From: Anthopleura xanthogrammica
Taxonomy: Eukaryota; Cnidaria; Anthozoa; Actiniaria; Actiniidae
Reading direction: 5' to 3'
NCBI GenBank assembly: GCA_964019055.1
Contig: OZ025223.1
Span: 6,128,625-6,192,624, forward strand
DNA: 64,000 nt
A program made the position numbers and the translations under genes. The notes beneath the pieces are model-generated. The model made no database searches and was not told the DNA's origin. It was given only the letters and a program-made list of their open reading frames with translations. Positions 21,014 to 33,050 of this stretch are shown here, in pieces; position 1 is the stretch's first letter, and each line of letters opens with the position of its first letter.

Positions 21014-21329
21014 TACGGAGATAGGGCGTTTTCCAATTGTGCTCCTAAATTATGGAATAATCTTCCACTTAACATTAAACTTTGCTCTACTATCAGCTCT
21101 TTTAAATCTAACCTTAAGACGTATCTTTTTAAACAAGCTTTCTAAGTCATTTAATTCTTTTCGTTTATTCGTATATTTATAAATTTTTATATTTTTAATT
21201 TAGGTTATATATATATATTTTTTTTTTAAATATCGTTTTTTATTAGTATAAATTTGTATATATTATATTATATTTTATTATTATTGTAAGGCGCCTTAGA
21301 ACTTTAGGATAATGTGCGCAGTATAAATA

Positions 21330-21372
<43 letters not shown>
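21014..21372 (+). mobile_element. 5'-truncated non-LTR retrotransposon (LINE) 3' end, copy 1
   Basis: It opens in frame with YGDRAF, then APKLWNNLP and FKSNLKTYLFKQAF followed by TAA at 21143-21145. This is the conserved C terminus of many animal non-LTR reverse transcriptase polyproteins. A 3' UTR follows with GGCGCCTTAGAAC...GCGCAGTATAAATAAAG and an (ATT)n tail, where the A satellite resumes. The 5' truncation and simple-repeat tail are the signature of target-primed insertion. Only about 44 codons remain, so it is inactive. Confidence 0.85.
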
Positions 21373-21375
<3 letters not shown>

Positions 21376-21443
21376 CGCCCATCCAATCCATGTCGTGTAC
21401 ATTCTTATTCTGATGCACCCATCCAATCGATCTGGCGTATAAT
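21373..21443. repeat. A array 5, remainder right of the LINE
   Basis: Fewer than two 40-bp monomers (TATACGCCCATCC, then GATGCACCCATCC) are present, ending in the degenerate GGCGTATAATTATC edge. Confidence 0.85.
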
Positions 21444-22591
21444 TATCGGATACTAAAGAATATCGTTTTTGATGCTCCGAAATATTGTCGGATATTCCAG
21501 AATGTGATTGAATATTCTAAATTTGGATCCTCCAGAATATGATTTTGGATCCTCCAGAATATAATTTTGGATACTCCAGAATATGATTGAATCCTCCAGA
21601 ATATGATTTTGGATCCTCCAGAATATGATTTTGGATCCTCCAGAATATGATTTTGGATCCTCCAGAATATGATTTTGGATCCTACAGAATATGATTTTGG
21701 ATCCTCCAGAATATGATTTTGGATCCTCCAGAATATGATTTTGGATCCTCCAGAATATGGTTTTGGATACTCCAGAATATGATTTTGGATACTCCAGAAT
21801 ATGATTTTGGATCCTCCAGAATATGATTTTGGATACTCCAGAATATGATTTTGGATCCTCCAGAATATGATTTTGGATCCTCCAGAATATGATTTTGGAT
21901 CCTCCAGAATATGATTTTGGATCCTCCAGAATATGATTTTGGATCCTCCAGAATATGATTTTGGATCCTCCAGAATATGATTTTGGATCCTCCAGAATAT
22001 GATTTTGGATCCTCCAGAATATGATTTTGGATCCTCCAGAATATGATTTTGGATCCTCCAGAATATGATTTTGGATCCTCCAGAATATGATTTTGGATCC
22101 TCCAGAATATGATTTTGGATCCTCCAGAATATGATTTTGGATCCTCCAGGATATGATTTTGGATCCTCCAGGATATGATTTTGGATCCTCCAGGATATGA
22201 TTTTGGATCCTCCAGAATATGATTTTGGATCCTCCAGAATATGATTTTGGATCCTCCAGAATATGATTTTGGATCCTCCAGAATATGATTTTGGATCCTC
22301 CAGAATATGATTTTGGATCCTCCAGAATATGGTTTTGGATCCTCCAGAATATGATTTTGGATCCTCCAGAATATGGTTTTGGATCCTCCAGAATATGATT
22401 TTGGATCCTCCAGAATATGATTTTGGATCCTCCAGAATATGATTTTGGATCCTCCAGAATATGATTTTGGTTCCTCCAGAATATGATTTTGGATCCTCCA
22501 GAATATGATTTTGGATCCTCCAGAATATGATTTTGGATCCTCCAGAATATGATTTTGGATACTCCTGAATATGATCGGATCCTCCAGAAAA
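21444..22591. repeat. B array 5: nearly pure 22-bp minisatellite, about 52 copies
   Basis: After the diverged left edge, almost every unit is GGATCCTCCAG plus AATATGATTTT. Occasional GGTTTT, GATACTCC and CAGGATATG variants occur; three consecutive CAGGATATG units lie near 22148-22200. Minus-strand frames of 383 and 388 codons overlap here and are artefacts of the stop-free repeat. Confidence 0.95.
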
Positions 22592-23171
22592 TAATTTTGG
22601 ACACCCCATAATGATTACCTCATAAGGTCAGTTGGATGGAATTGTGCAACCATTCTTCAGATCAGTCGACTGACCTCGCGCAAACATCCCATAATGATTA
22701 CCTCAGAAAGTCAGTTGGATGGAATTGTGCTACCATTCTTCAGACTGACCTCGTGCAAACATCCCATAATGATAATGTTGACACGTTTGAACTGAATCTT
22801 GGTACTGACGATCCGAGAAATGAGACTTGTTTTGAGGACGTTCCCTTTATCGTATAACAAAATATTTTTAGAGTATCAATGTGAATGATATGAGGATGTA
22901 AAAAATGTAAAAAAACTATACTTTCATTTCTTCCTTTTTTCATCGTCCCACTTTAGCGTACTAGAACCCAGCTCCGTGGGGAGAGGAATTGTATTTTTTA
23001 ATGAAAAAATTAGTGCTAGTCGATATTCTTGGTTTGAAATCATTCCCAATGGAGTAAAATAACAGAAGCCATCTGATGGCCACCATAATAAAAATGATAT
23101 AACAAAAGAATGGATTGAATTTTTTTAGGTTAATCCCCCCAACACGGTGGCTATAACGTCATGTGCAAACG
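22592..23171 (+). repeat. D module copy 3
   Basis: It appears identical to copy 2 at a distance of 4,164 bp, including the frame-breaking 2-bp deletion. Confidence 0.9.
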
Positions 23172-23494
23172 ATACTCCAGAATATGATCGGATACTCCAG
23201 AATATGATCGGATACTCCAGAATATGATTTTCGATACTCAAATGATGATTTTGCAAAATATGATCGGGTTCTCTAAAATGTGATTGGATACTCAAAAATA
23301 TGCATGTTCGGATACTCCAGAATATCATGGGATATTTTTATAATATATATAAACAAAGAAGGTCAGTTTGATGGATTGAATTGTACCATCCTTCAGATTG
23401 ACCTAATCATATAATAGATATATTACCACTATCCTTCATGTACATGTGAATGAGTACTTCGGATCGGATTCTCCAGGATGTGATTGGATACTCT
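23172..23494. repeat. Short B run and linker between D and C (copy 3)
   Basis: It is the same as the linker at 19008-19330. Confidence 0.75.
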
Positions 23495-24263
23495 AAAATA
23501 TACTCGGGTATTCTCGAGAATGTGAACTTTTGTTCGAAAAAAAAAATAGTTCTATGTCTTGTTAAAGGTGTATTTACGATTCCTCTTGTCCTTCTCAAAA
23601 TGGATGTGATTAATATGTTATCCTCATGGCTGAGGTTTATGGAATTAATTTGTTTTTATTGATCAACCAGGACCATACTTCCAGACATCGATTGCTGAAG
23701 CATCGTATGGACTTACGGCTACGCTGGAGATTTCGGCCCCAACACCGCTATCCCGGGAGGACATTACTGACTGATCAGGAAGCTCGGCCTAAGCCTAAGG
23801 GAGAGGTTAGTCGGCCCCTAGACCGTAGATGATTAACCTCTTGCTATGAACAGCACACCCGGTATGTCGCTTGTTTCGCTGATGCTTTTGTCGCTACGGT
23901 TATTTCTTTCCATGTGGGATGTGTTTTGAAAAACCCACATGCAAGGTATAAACGATTCAGCTTGGCCGGGAGGATTTGTTTTCCTAACCCTCAGAATATT
24001 TTGACAGTTGGCATTTTTTTGGCATAAGTGAAATTTGCAAATGTATACCGAGCATGCGCATAAGTATATAGGTATTATAATCAGCAGGAGCCGGTTGTAC
24101 GAAGCCTGGATAAAGTTATCCACCGCATAAGAGTTATCTAGTGTATATAATTTGTATAGGTTTTATCCGTTGGATAAGGATTTATCTCGGTGGATAGCGC
24201 GGCCCTAGAAGAAAGAAGAAACAAACAAACAAACAAAATGGAAACGACCCAAAATCTGCCGTT
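23495..24263 (+). repeat. C module copy 5
   Basis: It is the sister of the copy at 19331 and shares CGGCCTAAG and GTGAAATTTGC. Confidence 0.92.
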
Positions 24264-25181
24264 ATCCAATCCATCTCGTATACATTTTTATATTCCTGTA
24301 CATTCATTCAATCCATCTCGTGTACATTCTTATTCCTGTACATTCATTCAATCCATCTCGTGTACATTCTTATTCTGATACACCCATCCAATCCATCTCG
24401 TGTACATTCTTATTCTGATACACCCATCCAATCCATCTCGTGTACATTCTTATTCTGATGCACCCATCCAATCCATCTCGTGTACATTCTTATTCTGATG
24501 CACCCATCCAATCCATGTCGTGTACCATTCTTATTCTGATGTACCCATCCAATCCATCTCGTGTACATTCTTATTCTGATGCACCTATCCAATTCAATCC
24601 ATCTCGTGTACATTCTTATTCTGATACGTCCATCCAATCCATCTGGTGTACATTCTTATTCTGATGCACCCATCTAATCCATCTTGTGTACAGTTTTATT
24701 ATCATACGCCCATCCAATCCATCTGGTGTACATTCTTATTCTGATGCACCCATCTAATCCATCTCGTGTACAATTTTATTATCATACGCCCATCCAATCC
24801 ATGTCGTTTACATTCTTATTATTATACTCACACCCAATCCATCTCGTTTACAATCTTGTTATTATACGCCCTTCCAATCCATGTCGTGTACGTTCTTATT
24901 CTGATGCACCCATCCAATCCATGTCGTGTACATTCTTATTCTGATGCACCCATCTAATCCATCTCGTGTACAATTTTATTATCATACGCCCATCCAATCC
25001 ATCTGGTGTACATTCTTATTCTGATGCACCCATCTAATCCATCTCGTGTACATTCTTATTCTGATGCACCCATCTACTCCATCTCGTGTACAATTTTATT
25101 ATCATACGCCCATCCAATCCATCTGGTGTACATTCTTATTCTGATACACCCATCCAATCCATCTCGTTTACAATCTTGTTA
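24264..25181. repeat. A array 6: 40-bp minisatellite, about 23 copies, left of the second LINE
   Basis: It is the duplicate of array 5 but rearranged in the middle (a 45-bp ATTCAATCC variant is present near 24590), which shifts the offset from 4,164 to 4,168 bp. Confidence 0.93.
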
Positions 25182-25497
25182 TACGGAGATAGGGCGTTTT
25201 CCAATTGTGCTCCTAAATTATGGAATAATCTTCCACTTAACATTAAACTTTGCTCTACTATCAGCTCTTTTAAATCTAACCTTAAGACGTATCTTTTTAA
25301 ACAAGCTTTCTAAGTCATTTAATTCTTTTCGTTTATTCGTATATTTATAAATTTTTATATTTTTAATTTAGGTTATATATATATATATTTTTTTTAAATA
25401 TCGTTTTTTATTAGTATAAATTTGTATATATTATATTATATTTTATTATTATTGTAAGGCGCCTTAGAACTTTAGGATAATGTGCGCAGTATAAATA

Positions 25498-25530
<33 letters not shown>
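25182..25530 (+). mobile_element. LINE 3' end, copy 2 (duplicated with the array)
   Basis: The sequence, truncation point and junctions match copy 1, with a shorter (ATT)n tail and a small TA/T-run difference near 25375-25395. The same 5' breakpoint in the same monomer context means one insertion event followed by duplication. Confidence 0.85.
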
Positions 25531-25531
<1 letters not shown>

Positions 25532-25603
25532 CGCCCATCCAATCCATGTCGTGTACATTCTTATTCTGATGCACCCATCCAATCCATCTGGCGTATAATT
25601 ATC
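25531..25603. repeat. A array 6, remainder right of the LINE
   Basis: It has the same short run and degenerate edge as at 21373-21443. Confidence 0.85.
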
Positions 25604-28600
25604 GGATACTAAAGAATTATCGTTTTTGATGCTCCGAAATATTGTCGGATATTCCAGAATGTGATTGAATATTCTAAATTCGGATCCTCCAGAATATGAT
25701 TTTGGATCCTCCAGAATATAATTTTGGATACTCCAGAATATGATTGAATCCTCCAGAATATGGTTTTGGATCCTCCAGAATATGATTTTGGATCCTCCAG
25801 AATATGGTTTTGGATCCTCCAGAATATGATTTTGGATCCTCCAGAATATGATTTTGGATCCTCCAGAATATGGTTTTGGATACTCCAAAATATGATTGGA
25901 TCCTCCAGAATATGATTTTGGATACTCCAGAATATGATTTTGGATCCTCCAGAATATGATTTTGGATCCTCCAGAATATGATTTTGGATCCTCCAGAATA
26001 TGATTTTGGATCCTCCAGAATATGGTTTTGGATACTCCAGAATATGATTTTGGATCCTCCAGAATATGATTTTGGATCCTCCAGAATATGATTTTGGATC
26101 CTCCAGAATATGATTTTGGATCCTCCAGAATATGATTTTGGATCCTCCAGAATATGATTTTGGATCCTCCAGAATATGATTTTGGATCCTCCAGAATATG
26201 GTTTTGGATCCTCCAGAATATGATTTTGGATCCTCCAGAATATGATTTTGGATCCTCCAGAATATGATTTTGGATCCTCCAGAATATGATTTTGGATCCT
26301 CCAGAATATGATTTTGGATCCTCCAGAATATGATTTTGGATCCTCCAGAATATGATTTTGGATCCTCCAGAATATGATTTTGGATCCTCCAGAATATGAT
26401 TTTGGATCCTCCAGAATATGATTTTGGATCCTCCAGAATATGGTTTTGGATCCTCCAGAATATGATTTTGGATCCTCCAGAATATGATTTTGGATCCTCC
26501 AGAATATGATTTTGGATCCTCCAGAATATGATTTTGGATCCTCCAGAATATGATTTTGGATCCTCCAGAATATGATTTTGGATCCTCCAGAATATGATTT
26601 TGGATCCTCCAGAATATGATTTTGGATCCTCCAGAATATGATTTTGGATCCTCCAGAATATGATTTTGGATCCTCCAGAATATGATTTTGGATCGTCCAG
26701 AATATGATTTTGGATCCTCCAGAATATGATTTTGGATCCTCCAGAATATGGTTGTGGATCCTCCAGAATATGATTTTGGATCCTCCAGAATATGGTTTTG
26801 GATCCTCCAGAATATGATTTTGGATCCTCCAGAATATGATTTTGGATCCTCCAGAATATGATTTTGGATCCTCCAGAATATGATTTTGGATCCTCCAGAA
26901 TATGATTTTGGATCCTCCAGAATATGATTTTTGATCCTCCAGAATATGATTTTGGATCCTCCAGAATATGGTTTTGGATCCTCCAGAATATGGTTTTGGA
27001 TCCTCCAGAATATGATTTTGGATCCTCCAGAATATGATTTTGGATCCTCCAGAATATGATTTTGGATCCTCCAGAATATGATTTTGGATCCTCCAGAATA
27101 TGATTTTGGATCCTCCAGAATATGATTTTGGATCCTCCAGAATATGATTTTGGATCCTCCAGAATATGATTTTGGATCCTCCAGAATATGATTGTGGATC
27201 CTCCAGAATATGGTTTTGGATCCTCCAGAATATGGTTTTGGATCCTCCAGAATATGATTTTGGATCCTCCAGAATATGATTTTGGATCCTCCAGAATATG
27301 ATTTTGGATCCTCCAGAATATGATTTTGGATCCTCCAGAATATGATTTTGGATCCTCCAGAATATGATTTTGGATCCTCCAGAATATGATTTTGGATCCT
27401 CCAGAATATGATTTTGGATCCTCCAGAATATGATTTTGGATCCTCCAGAATATGGTTTTGGATCCTCCAGAATATGGTTTTGGATCCTCCAGAATATGGT
27501 TTTGGATCCTCCAGAATATGGTTTTGGATCCTCCAGAATATGATTTTGGATCCTCCAGAATATGATTTTGGATCCTCCAGAATATGATTTTGGATCCTCC
27601 AGAATATGATTTTGGATCCTCCAGAATATGATTTTGGATCCTCCAGAATATGATTTTGGATCCTCCAGAATATGATTTTGGATCCTCCAGAATATGATTT
27701 TGGATCCTCCAGAATATGATTTTGGATCCTCCAGAATATGATTTTGGATCCTCCAGAATATGATTTTGGATCCTCCAGAATATGATTTTGGATCCTCCAG
27801 AATATGATTTTGGATCCTCCAGAATATGATTTTGGATCCTCCAGAATATGATTTTGGATCCTCCAGAATATGATTTTGGATCCTCCAGAATATGATTTTG
27901 GATCCTCCAGAATATGATTTTGGATCCTCCAGAATATGATTTTGGATCCTCCAGAATATGGTTGTGGATCCTCCAGAATATGATTTTGGATCCTCCAGAA
28001 TATGGTTTTGGATCCTCCAGAATATGATTTTGGATCCTCCAGAATATGATTTTGGATCCTCCAGAATATGATTTTGGATCCTCCAGAATATGATTTTGGA
28101 TCCTCCAGAATATGGTTTTGGATCCTCCAGAATATGATTTTGGATCCTCCAGAATATGATTTTGGATCCTCCAGAATATGATTTTGGATCCTCCAGAATA
28201 TGATTTTGGATCCTCCAGAATATGATTTTGGATCCTCCAGAATATGATTTTGGATCCTCCAGAATATGATTTTGGATCCTCCAGAATATGATTTTGGATC
28301 CTCCAGAATATGATTTTGGATCCTCCAGAATATGATTTTGGATCCTCCAGAATATGATTTTGGATCCTCCAGAATATGATTTTGGATCCTCCAGAATATG
28401 ATTTTGGATCCTCCAGAATATGGTTGTGGATCCTCCAGAATATGATTTTGGATCCTCCAGAATATGGTTTTGGATCCTCCAGAATATGATTTTGGATCCT
28501 CCAGAATATGATTTTGGATCCTCCAGAATATGATTTTGGATCCTCCAGAATATGATTTTGGATCCTCCAGAATATGATTTTGGATCCTCCAGAATATGAT

Positions 28601-30390
28601 TTTGGATCCTCCAGAATATGATTTTGGATCCTCCAGAATATGATTTTGGATCCTCCAGAATATGATTTTGGATCCTCCAGAATATGATTTTGGATCCTCC
28701 AGAATATGATTTTGGATCCTCCAGAATATGATTTTGGATCCTCCAGAATATGATTTTGGATCCTCCAGAATATGATTTTGGATCCTCCAGAATATGATTT
28801 TGGATCCTCCAGAATATGATTTTGGATCCTCCAGAATATGATTTTGGATCCTCCAGAATATGATTTTGGATCCTCCAGAATATGATTTTGGATCCTCCAG
28901 AATATGGTTGTGGATCCTCCAGAATATGATTTTGGATCCTCCAGAATATGGTTTTGGATCCTCCAGAATATGATTTTGGATCCTCCAGAATATGATTTTG
29001 GATCCTCCAGAATATGATTTTGGATCCTCCAGAATATGATTTTGGATCCTCCAGAATATGATTTTGGATCCTCCAGAATATGATTTTGGATCCTCCAGAA
29101 TATGATTTTGGATCCTCCAGAATATGATTTTGGATCCTCCAGAATATGATTTTGGATCCTCCAGAATATGATTTTGGATCCTCCAGAATATGGTTTTGGA
29201 TCCTCCAGAATATGGTTTTGGATCCTCCAGAATATGGTTTTGGATCCTCCAGAATATGATTTTGGATCCTCCAGAATATGATTTTGGATCCTCCAGAATA
29301 TGATTTTGGATCCTCCAGAATATGATTTTGGATCCTCCAGAATATGATTTTGGATCCTCCAGAATATGGTTGTGGATCCTCCAGAATATGATTTTGGATC
29401 CTCCAGAATATGGTTTTGGATCCTCCAGAATATGATTTTGGATCCTCCAGAATATGATTTTGGATCCTCCAGAATATGATTTTGGATCCTCCAGAATATG
29501 ATTTTGGATCCTCCAGAATATGGTTTTGGATCCTCCAGAATATGATTTTGGATCCTCCAGAATATGGTTTTGGATCCTCCAGAATATGATTTTGGATCCT
29601 CCAGAATATGGTTTTGGATCCTCCAGAATATGATTTTGGATCCTCCAGAATATGATTTTGGATCCTCCAGAATATGATTTTGGATCCTCCAGAATATGAT
29701 TTTGGATCCTCCAGAATATGATTTTGGATCCTCCAGAATATGATTTTGGATCCTCCAGAATATGATTTTGGATCCTCCAGAATATGATTTTGGATCCTCC
29801 AGAATATGATTTTGGATCCTCCAGAATATGGTTTTGGATACTCCAGAATATGATTTTGGATACTCCAGAATATGATTTTGGATCCTCCAGAATATGATTT
29901 TGGATACTCCAGAATATGATTTTGGATCCTCCAGAATATGATTTTGGATCCTCCAGAATATGATTTTGGATCCTCCAGAATATGATTTTGGATCCTCCAG
30001 AATATGGTTTTGGATCCTCCAGAATATGATTTTGGATCCTCCAGAATATGATTTTGGATCCTCCAGAATATGATTTTGGATCCTCCAGAATATGGTTTTG
30101 GATACTCCAGAATATGATTTTGGATCCTCCAGAATATGATTTTGGATCCTCCAGAATATGATTTTGGATCCTCCAGAATATGATTTTGGATCCTCCAGAA
30201 TATGATTTTGGATCCTCCAGAATATGATTTTGGATCCTCCAGAATATGATTTTGGATCCTCCAGAATATGATTTTGGATCCTCCAGAATATGATTTTGGA
30301 TCCTCCAGAATATGATTTTGGATCCTCCAGAATATGATTTTGGATCCTCCAGAATATGATTTTGGATACTCCAGAATATGATTTTGGATC
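25604..30390. repeat. B array 6: pure 22-bp minisatellite, about 217 copies
   Basis: This is the longest highly homogeneous 22-bp run. Units begin GGATCCTCCAG and end AATATGATTTT. Variants GGTTTT and GGTTGTGG recur at spaced intervals, and the GGTTGTGG...GATTTT...GGTTTT set near 26750, 27955, 28425, 28910 and 29370 outlines blocks of about 460-485 bp (21-22 monomers). Two minus-strand frames of 1,674 and 1,616 codons overlap nearly completely here. They encode the same 22-residue period (FWRIQNHILEDP...KSYSGGSKII) and are not supported as genes. Confidence 0.96.
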
Positions 30391-31050
30391 CAACTGAATA
30401 TGTGTTTTTGATGAAAAAATTAGTTCTAGCCGATATTCTTGGTTTGAAATCCTTCCCAATGGAGTAAAATAACAAAAGACATCTGATGGCCACCATAATA
30501 AAAATGATATAACAAAAGAATGGATTGAATTTATTTTAGGTAAATCCCCCCAACACGGTGGCTATGACGTCATGTGCAAACGAAGAACAGACCTTCCCCA
30601 AGACTCATTCAAGCGCTCAGGAAACTGATTGTACTTGCCAGGAGTCTTTTCCTTATTGGATGATAAAACAATCAGACTTTAATCCGAGAAATGATAAGTG
30701 TATGTAAACACATTTTTGTTTGGTATCAAGCAACATCTGCCTTTAACCATGAATGAGAATTACAGTGATGCCGAGTATTATGTGTTCTTCCTAGAGACAG
30801 CTTTTCATTTATTTGTTTAATAGCTTTGGTCTTGCTCTTGTAAACAAGTAAATCGATATTGTCTTTCTGTTAAGATATGAGAGGGGAGTAAGGTTAATGA
30901 CCGGCGAAGGGGGAGCCCTTAGGGGGGTCTGGGGGCATGGTTTAATGGAATTTGCCTTAAAAAGTGACAAAAAACCTACTGACTTTGACATGGTACTAGT
31001 TCTAGCTGGACCCACTTTAATTGATGCGCGCTCATCGAAGAAGAAGCGAT
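30391..31050 (+). repeat. E module copy 1
   Basis: It begins CAACTGAATATGTGTTTTTG. It shares with module D the coding-like end (EKISSSRYSWFEI...NGVK-stop), the GCCACCATAATAAAAATG stretch, and CCCCCCAACACGGTGGC through GCAAACGA. It then continues for about 470 bp not found in D, including a G-rich cluster at 30891-30940, to GAAGCGAT where A monomers start. It has the AAAAGACATCTG subtype marker. Confidence 0.92.
30891..30940 (+). other. G-rich cluster in module E, possible G-quadruplex
   Basis: The runs GGGG (30893-30896), GGGGG (30909-30913), GGGGGG (30922-30927), GGGGG (30931-30935) and GG (30939-30940) lie within 50 bp on the + strand. Three runs are close together, and the fourth requires a loop of about 12 nt. 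The cluster is conserved in every complete E copy. Confidence 0.4.
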
Positions 31051-32250
31051 CAATCTCGTGTACATTCTTACTGTGATGCACCCAACCAATCCATCTCGTG
31101 TACATTCTTATTCTGATGCACCCATCCAATCCATCTCGTGTACATTCTTATTCTGATACACCCATCCAATCCATCTCGTGTACATTCTTATTCTAATGCA
31201 CCCATCCAATCCATCTCGTGTACATTCTTACTGTGATGCACCCATCCAATCCATCTCGTGTACATTCTTATTCTGATACACCCATCCAATCCATCTCGTG
31301 TACATTCTTATTCTGATGCACCCATCCAATCCATCTCGTGTACATTCTTATTCTGATACACCCATCCAATCCATCTCGTGTACATTCTTATTCTAATGCA
31401 CCCATCCAATCCATCTCGTGTACATTCTTACTGTGATGCACCCATCCAATCCATCTCGTGTACATTCTTATTCTGATACACCCATCCAATCCATCTCGTG
31501 TACATTCTTATTCTGATGCACCCATCCAATCCATCTCGTGTACATTCTTATTCTGATTCACCCATCCAACCCATCTCGTGTACATTCTTATTCTGATGCA
31601 CCCATCCAATCCATCTCGTGTACATTCTTATTCTGATTCACCCATCCAACCCATCTCGTGTACATTCTTATTCTGATGCACCCATCCAATCCATCTCGTG
31701 TACATTCTTATTCTGATACACCCATCCAATCCATCTCGTGTACATTCTTATTCTAATGCACCCAACCAATCCATCTCGTGTACATTCTTATTCTGATGCA
31801 CCCATCCAATCCATCTCGTGTACATTCTTATTCTGATACACCCATCCAATCCATCTCGTGTACATTCTTACTGTGATGCACCCATCCAATCCATCTCGTG
31901 TACATTCTTATTCTGATACACCCATCCAATCCATCTCGTGTACATTCTTATTCTGGTGCACCCATCCAATCCATCTCGTGTACATTCTTATTCTGATTCA
32001 CCCATCCAACCCATCTCGTGTACATTCTTATTCTGATGCACCCATCCAATCCATCTCGAGTACATTCTTACTGTGATGCACCCATCCAATCCATCTCGTG
32101 TACATTCTTACTGTGATGCACCCATACAATCCATCTCGTGTACGTTCTTATTCTGATGCACCCATCCAATCCATCTCGTGTACAATCTTATTCTGATACA
32201 CCAATCCAATCCATCTCGTGTACATTGTGATTCTGATGCACCCATCCATC
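31051..32250. repeat. A array 7: 40-bp minisatellite, about 30 copies
   Basis: Monomers with CTTACTGTGATGCA, GATACA, CTAATGCA and GATTCACCCATCCAACCC recur in a repeating order, so a multi-monomer higher-order structure is present. The array ends abruptly at CCCATCCATC next to CTCCAGAATATG. Confidence 0.95.
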
Positions 32251-32293
32251 TCCAGAATATGATTGGATCCTCCAGAATATGATTGGATACTCT
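32251..32293. repeat. Two B monomers joining A to C
   Basis: CTCCAGAATATGATTGGATC and a second unit lead straight into the C edge ACTCTAAAATATACTCGGG. The same minimal bridge recurs at 34621, 38614, 44844 and 55024. Confidence 0.8.
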
Positions 32294-33050
32294 AAAATAT
32301 ACTCGGGTATTCTCGAGAATGTGAACTTTTGTCCGAAAAAAAAATAGTGTAGGTGTATTTAAGATTCCTCTTGTCCTTCTCAAAATGGATCTGATTAATA
32401 TTTTATCCTCATGGCTGAGGTTTATGGAATTAATTTGTTTTTATTGATTGATGAACCAGGACCATACTTCCAGACATCGATTGCTGAAGCATCGTATGGA
32501 CTTACGGCTACGCTGGAGATTTCGGCCCCAACACCGCTATCCCGGGAGGACATTACTGACTGATCAGGAAGCTCGGCCGAAGCCTAAGGGAGAGGTTAGT
32601 CGGCCCCTAGACCGTAGATGATTAACCCCTTGCTATGAACAGCACACCCGGTATGTCGCTTGTTTCGCTGATGCTTTTGTCGCTACGGTTATTCCTTTCC
32701 ATGTGGGATGTGTTTTGAAAAACCCACATGCAAGGTATAAACGATTCAGCTTGGCCGGGAGGATTTGTTTTCCTAACCCTCAGAATATTTTGACAGTTGG
32801 CATTTTTTTGGCATAAGTGAGATTTGCAAATGTATACCGAGCATGCGCATAAGTATATAGGTATTATAATCAGCAGGAGCCGGTTGTACGAAGCCTGGAT
32901 AAAGTTATCCACCGCATAAGAGTTATCTAGTGTATAGAATTTGTATAGGTTTTATCCGTTGGAAAAGCATTTATCTCGGTGGATAGCGCGGCCCCAGAAG
33001 AAAAAAAACAAACAAACAAACAAAATGGAAACGACCCAAAATCTGCCGAT
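32294..33050 (+). repeat. C module copy 6
   Basis: It is complete and carries the younger-subtype markers GTCCGAAAAAAAAATAGTGTAGG and CCGTTGGAAAAGCATTTATC. It also has TTAAGATTCC where sister copies have TTACGATTCC. Confidence 0.92.

Noticed and set aside
25472..30496. A 1,674-codon minus-strand open frame that could be taken for a giant repeat protein
   Set aside because: It follows directly from a stop-free 22-bp tandem repeat. A second frame over the same array is open for 1,616 codons with the same peptide, and the ends run into unrelated LINE and E sequence. There is no start context, splice structure or domain.
30809..31129. A 106-codon minus-strand frame repeated in E copies
   Set aside because: It starts inside A satellite monomers and continues through the G-rich cluster as low-complexity sequence. 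It is shortened in the copy near 54127. No domain is seen.
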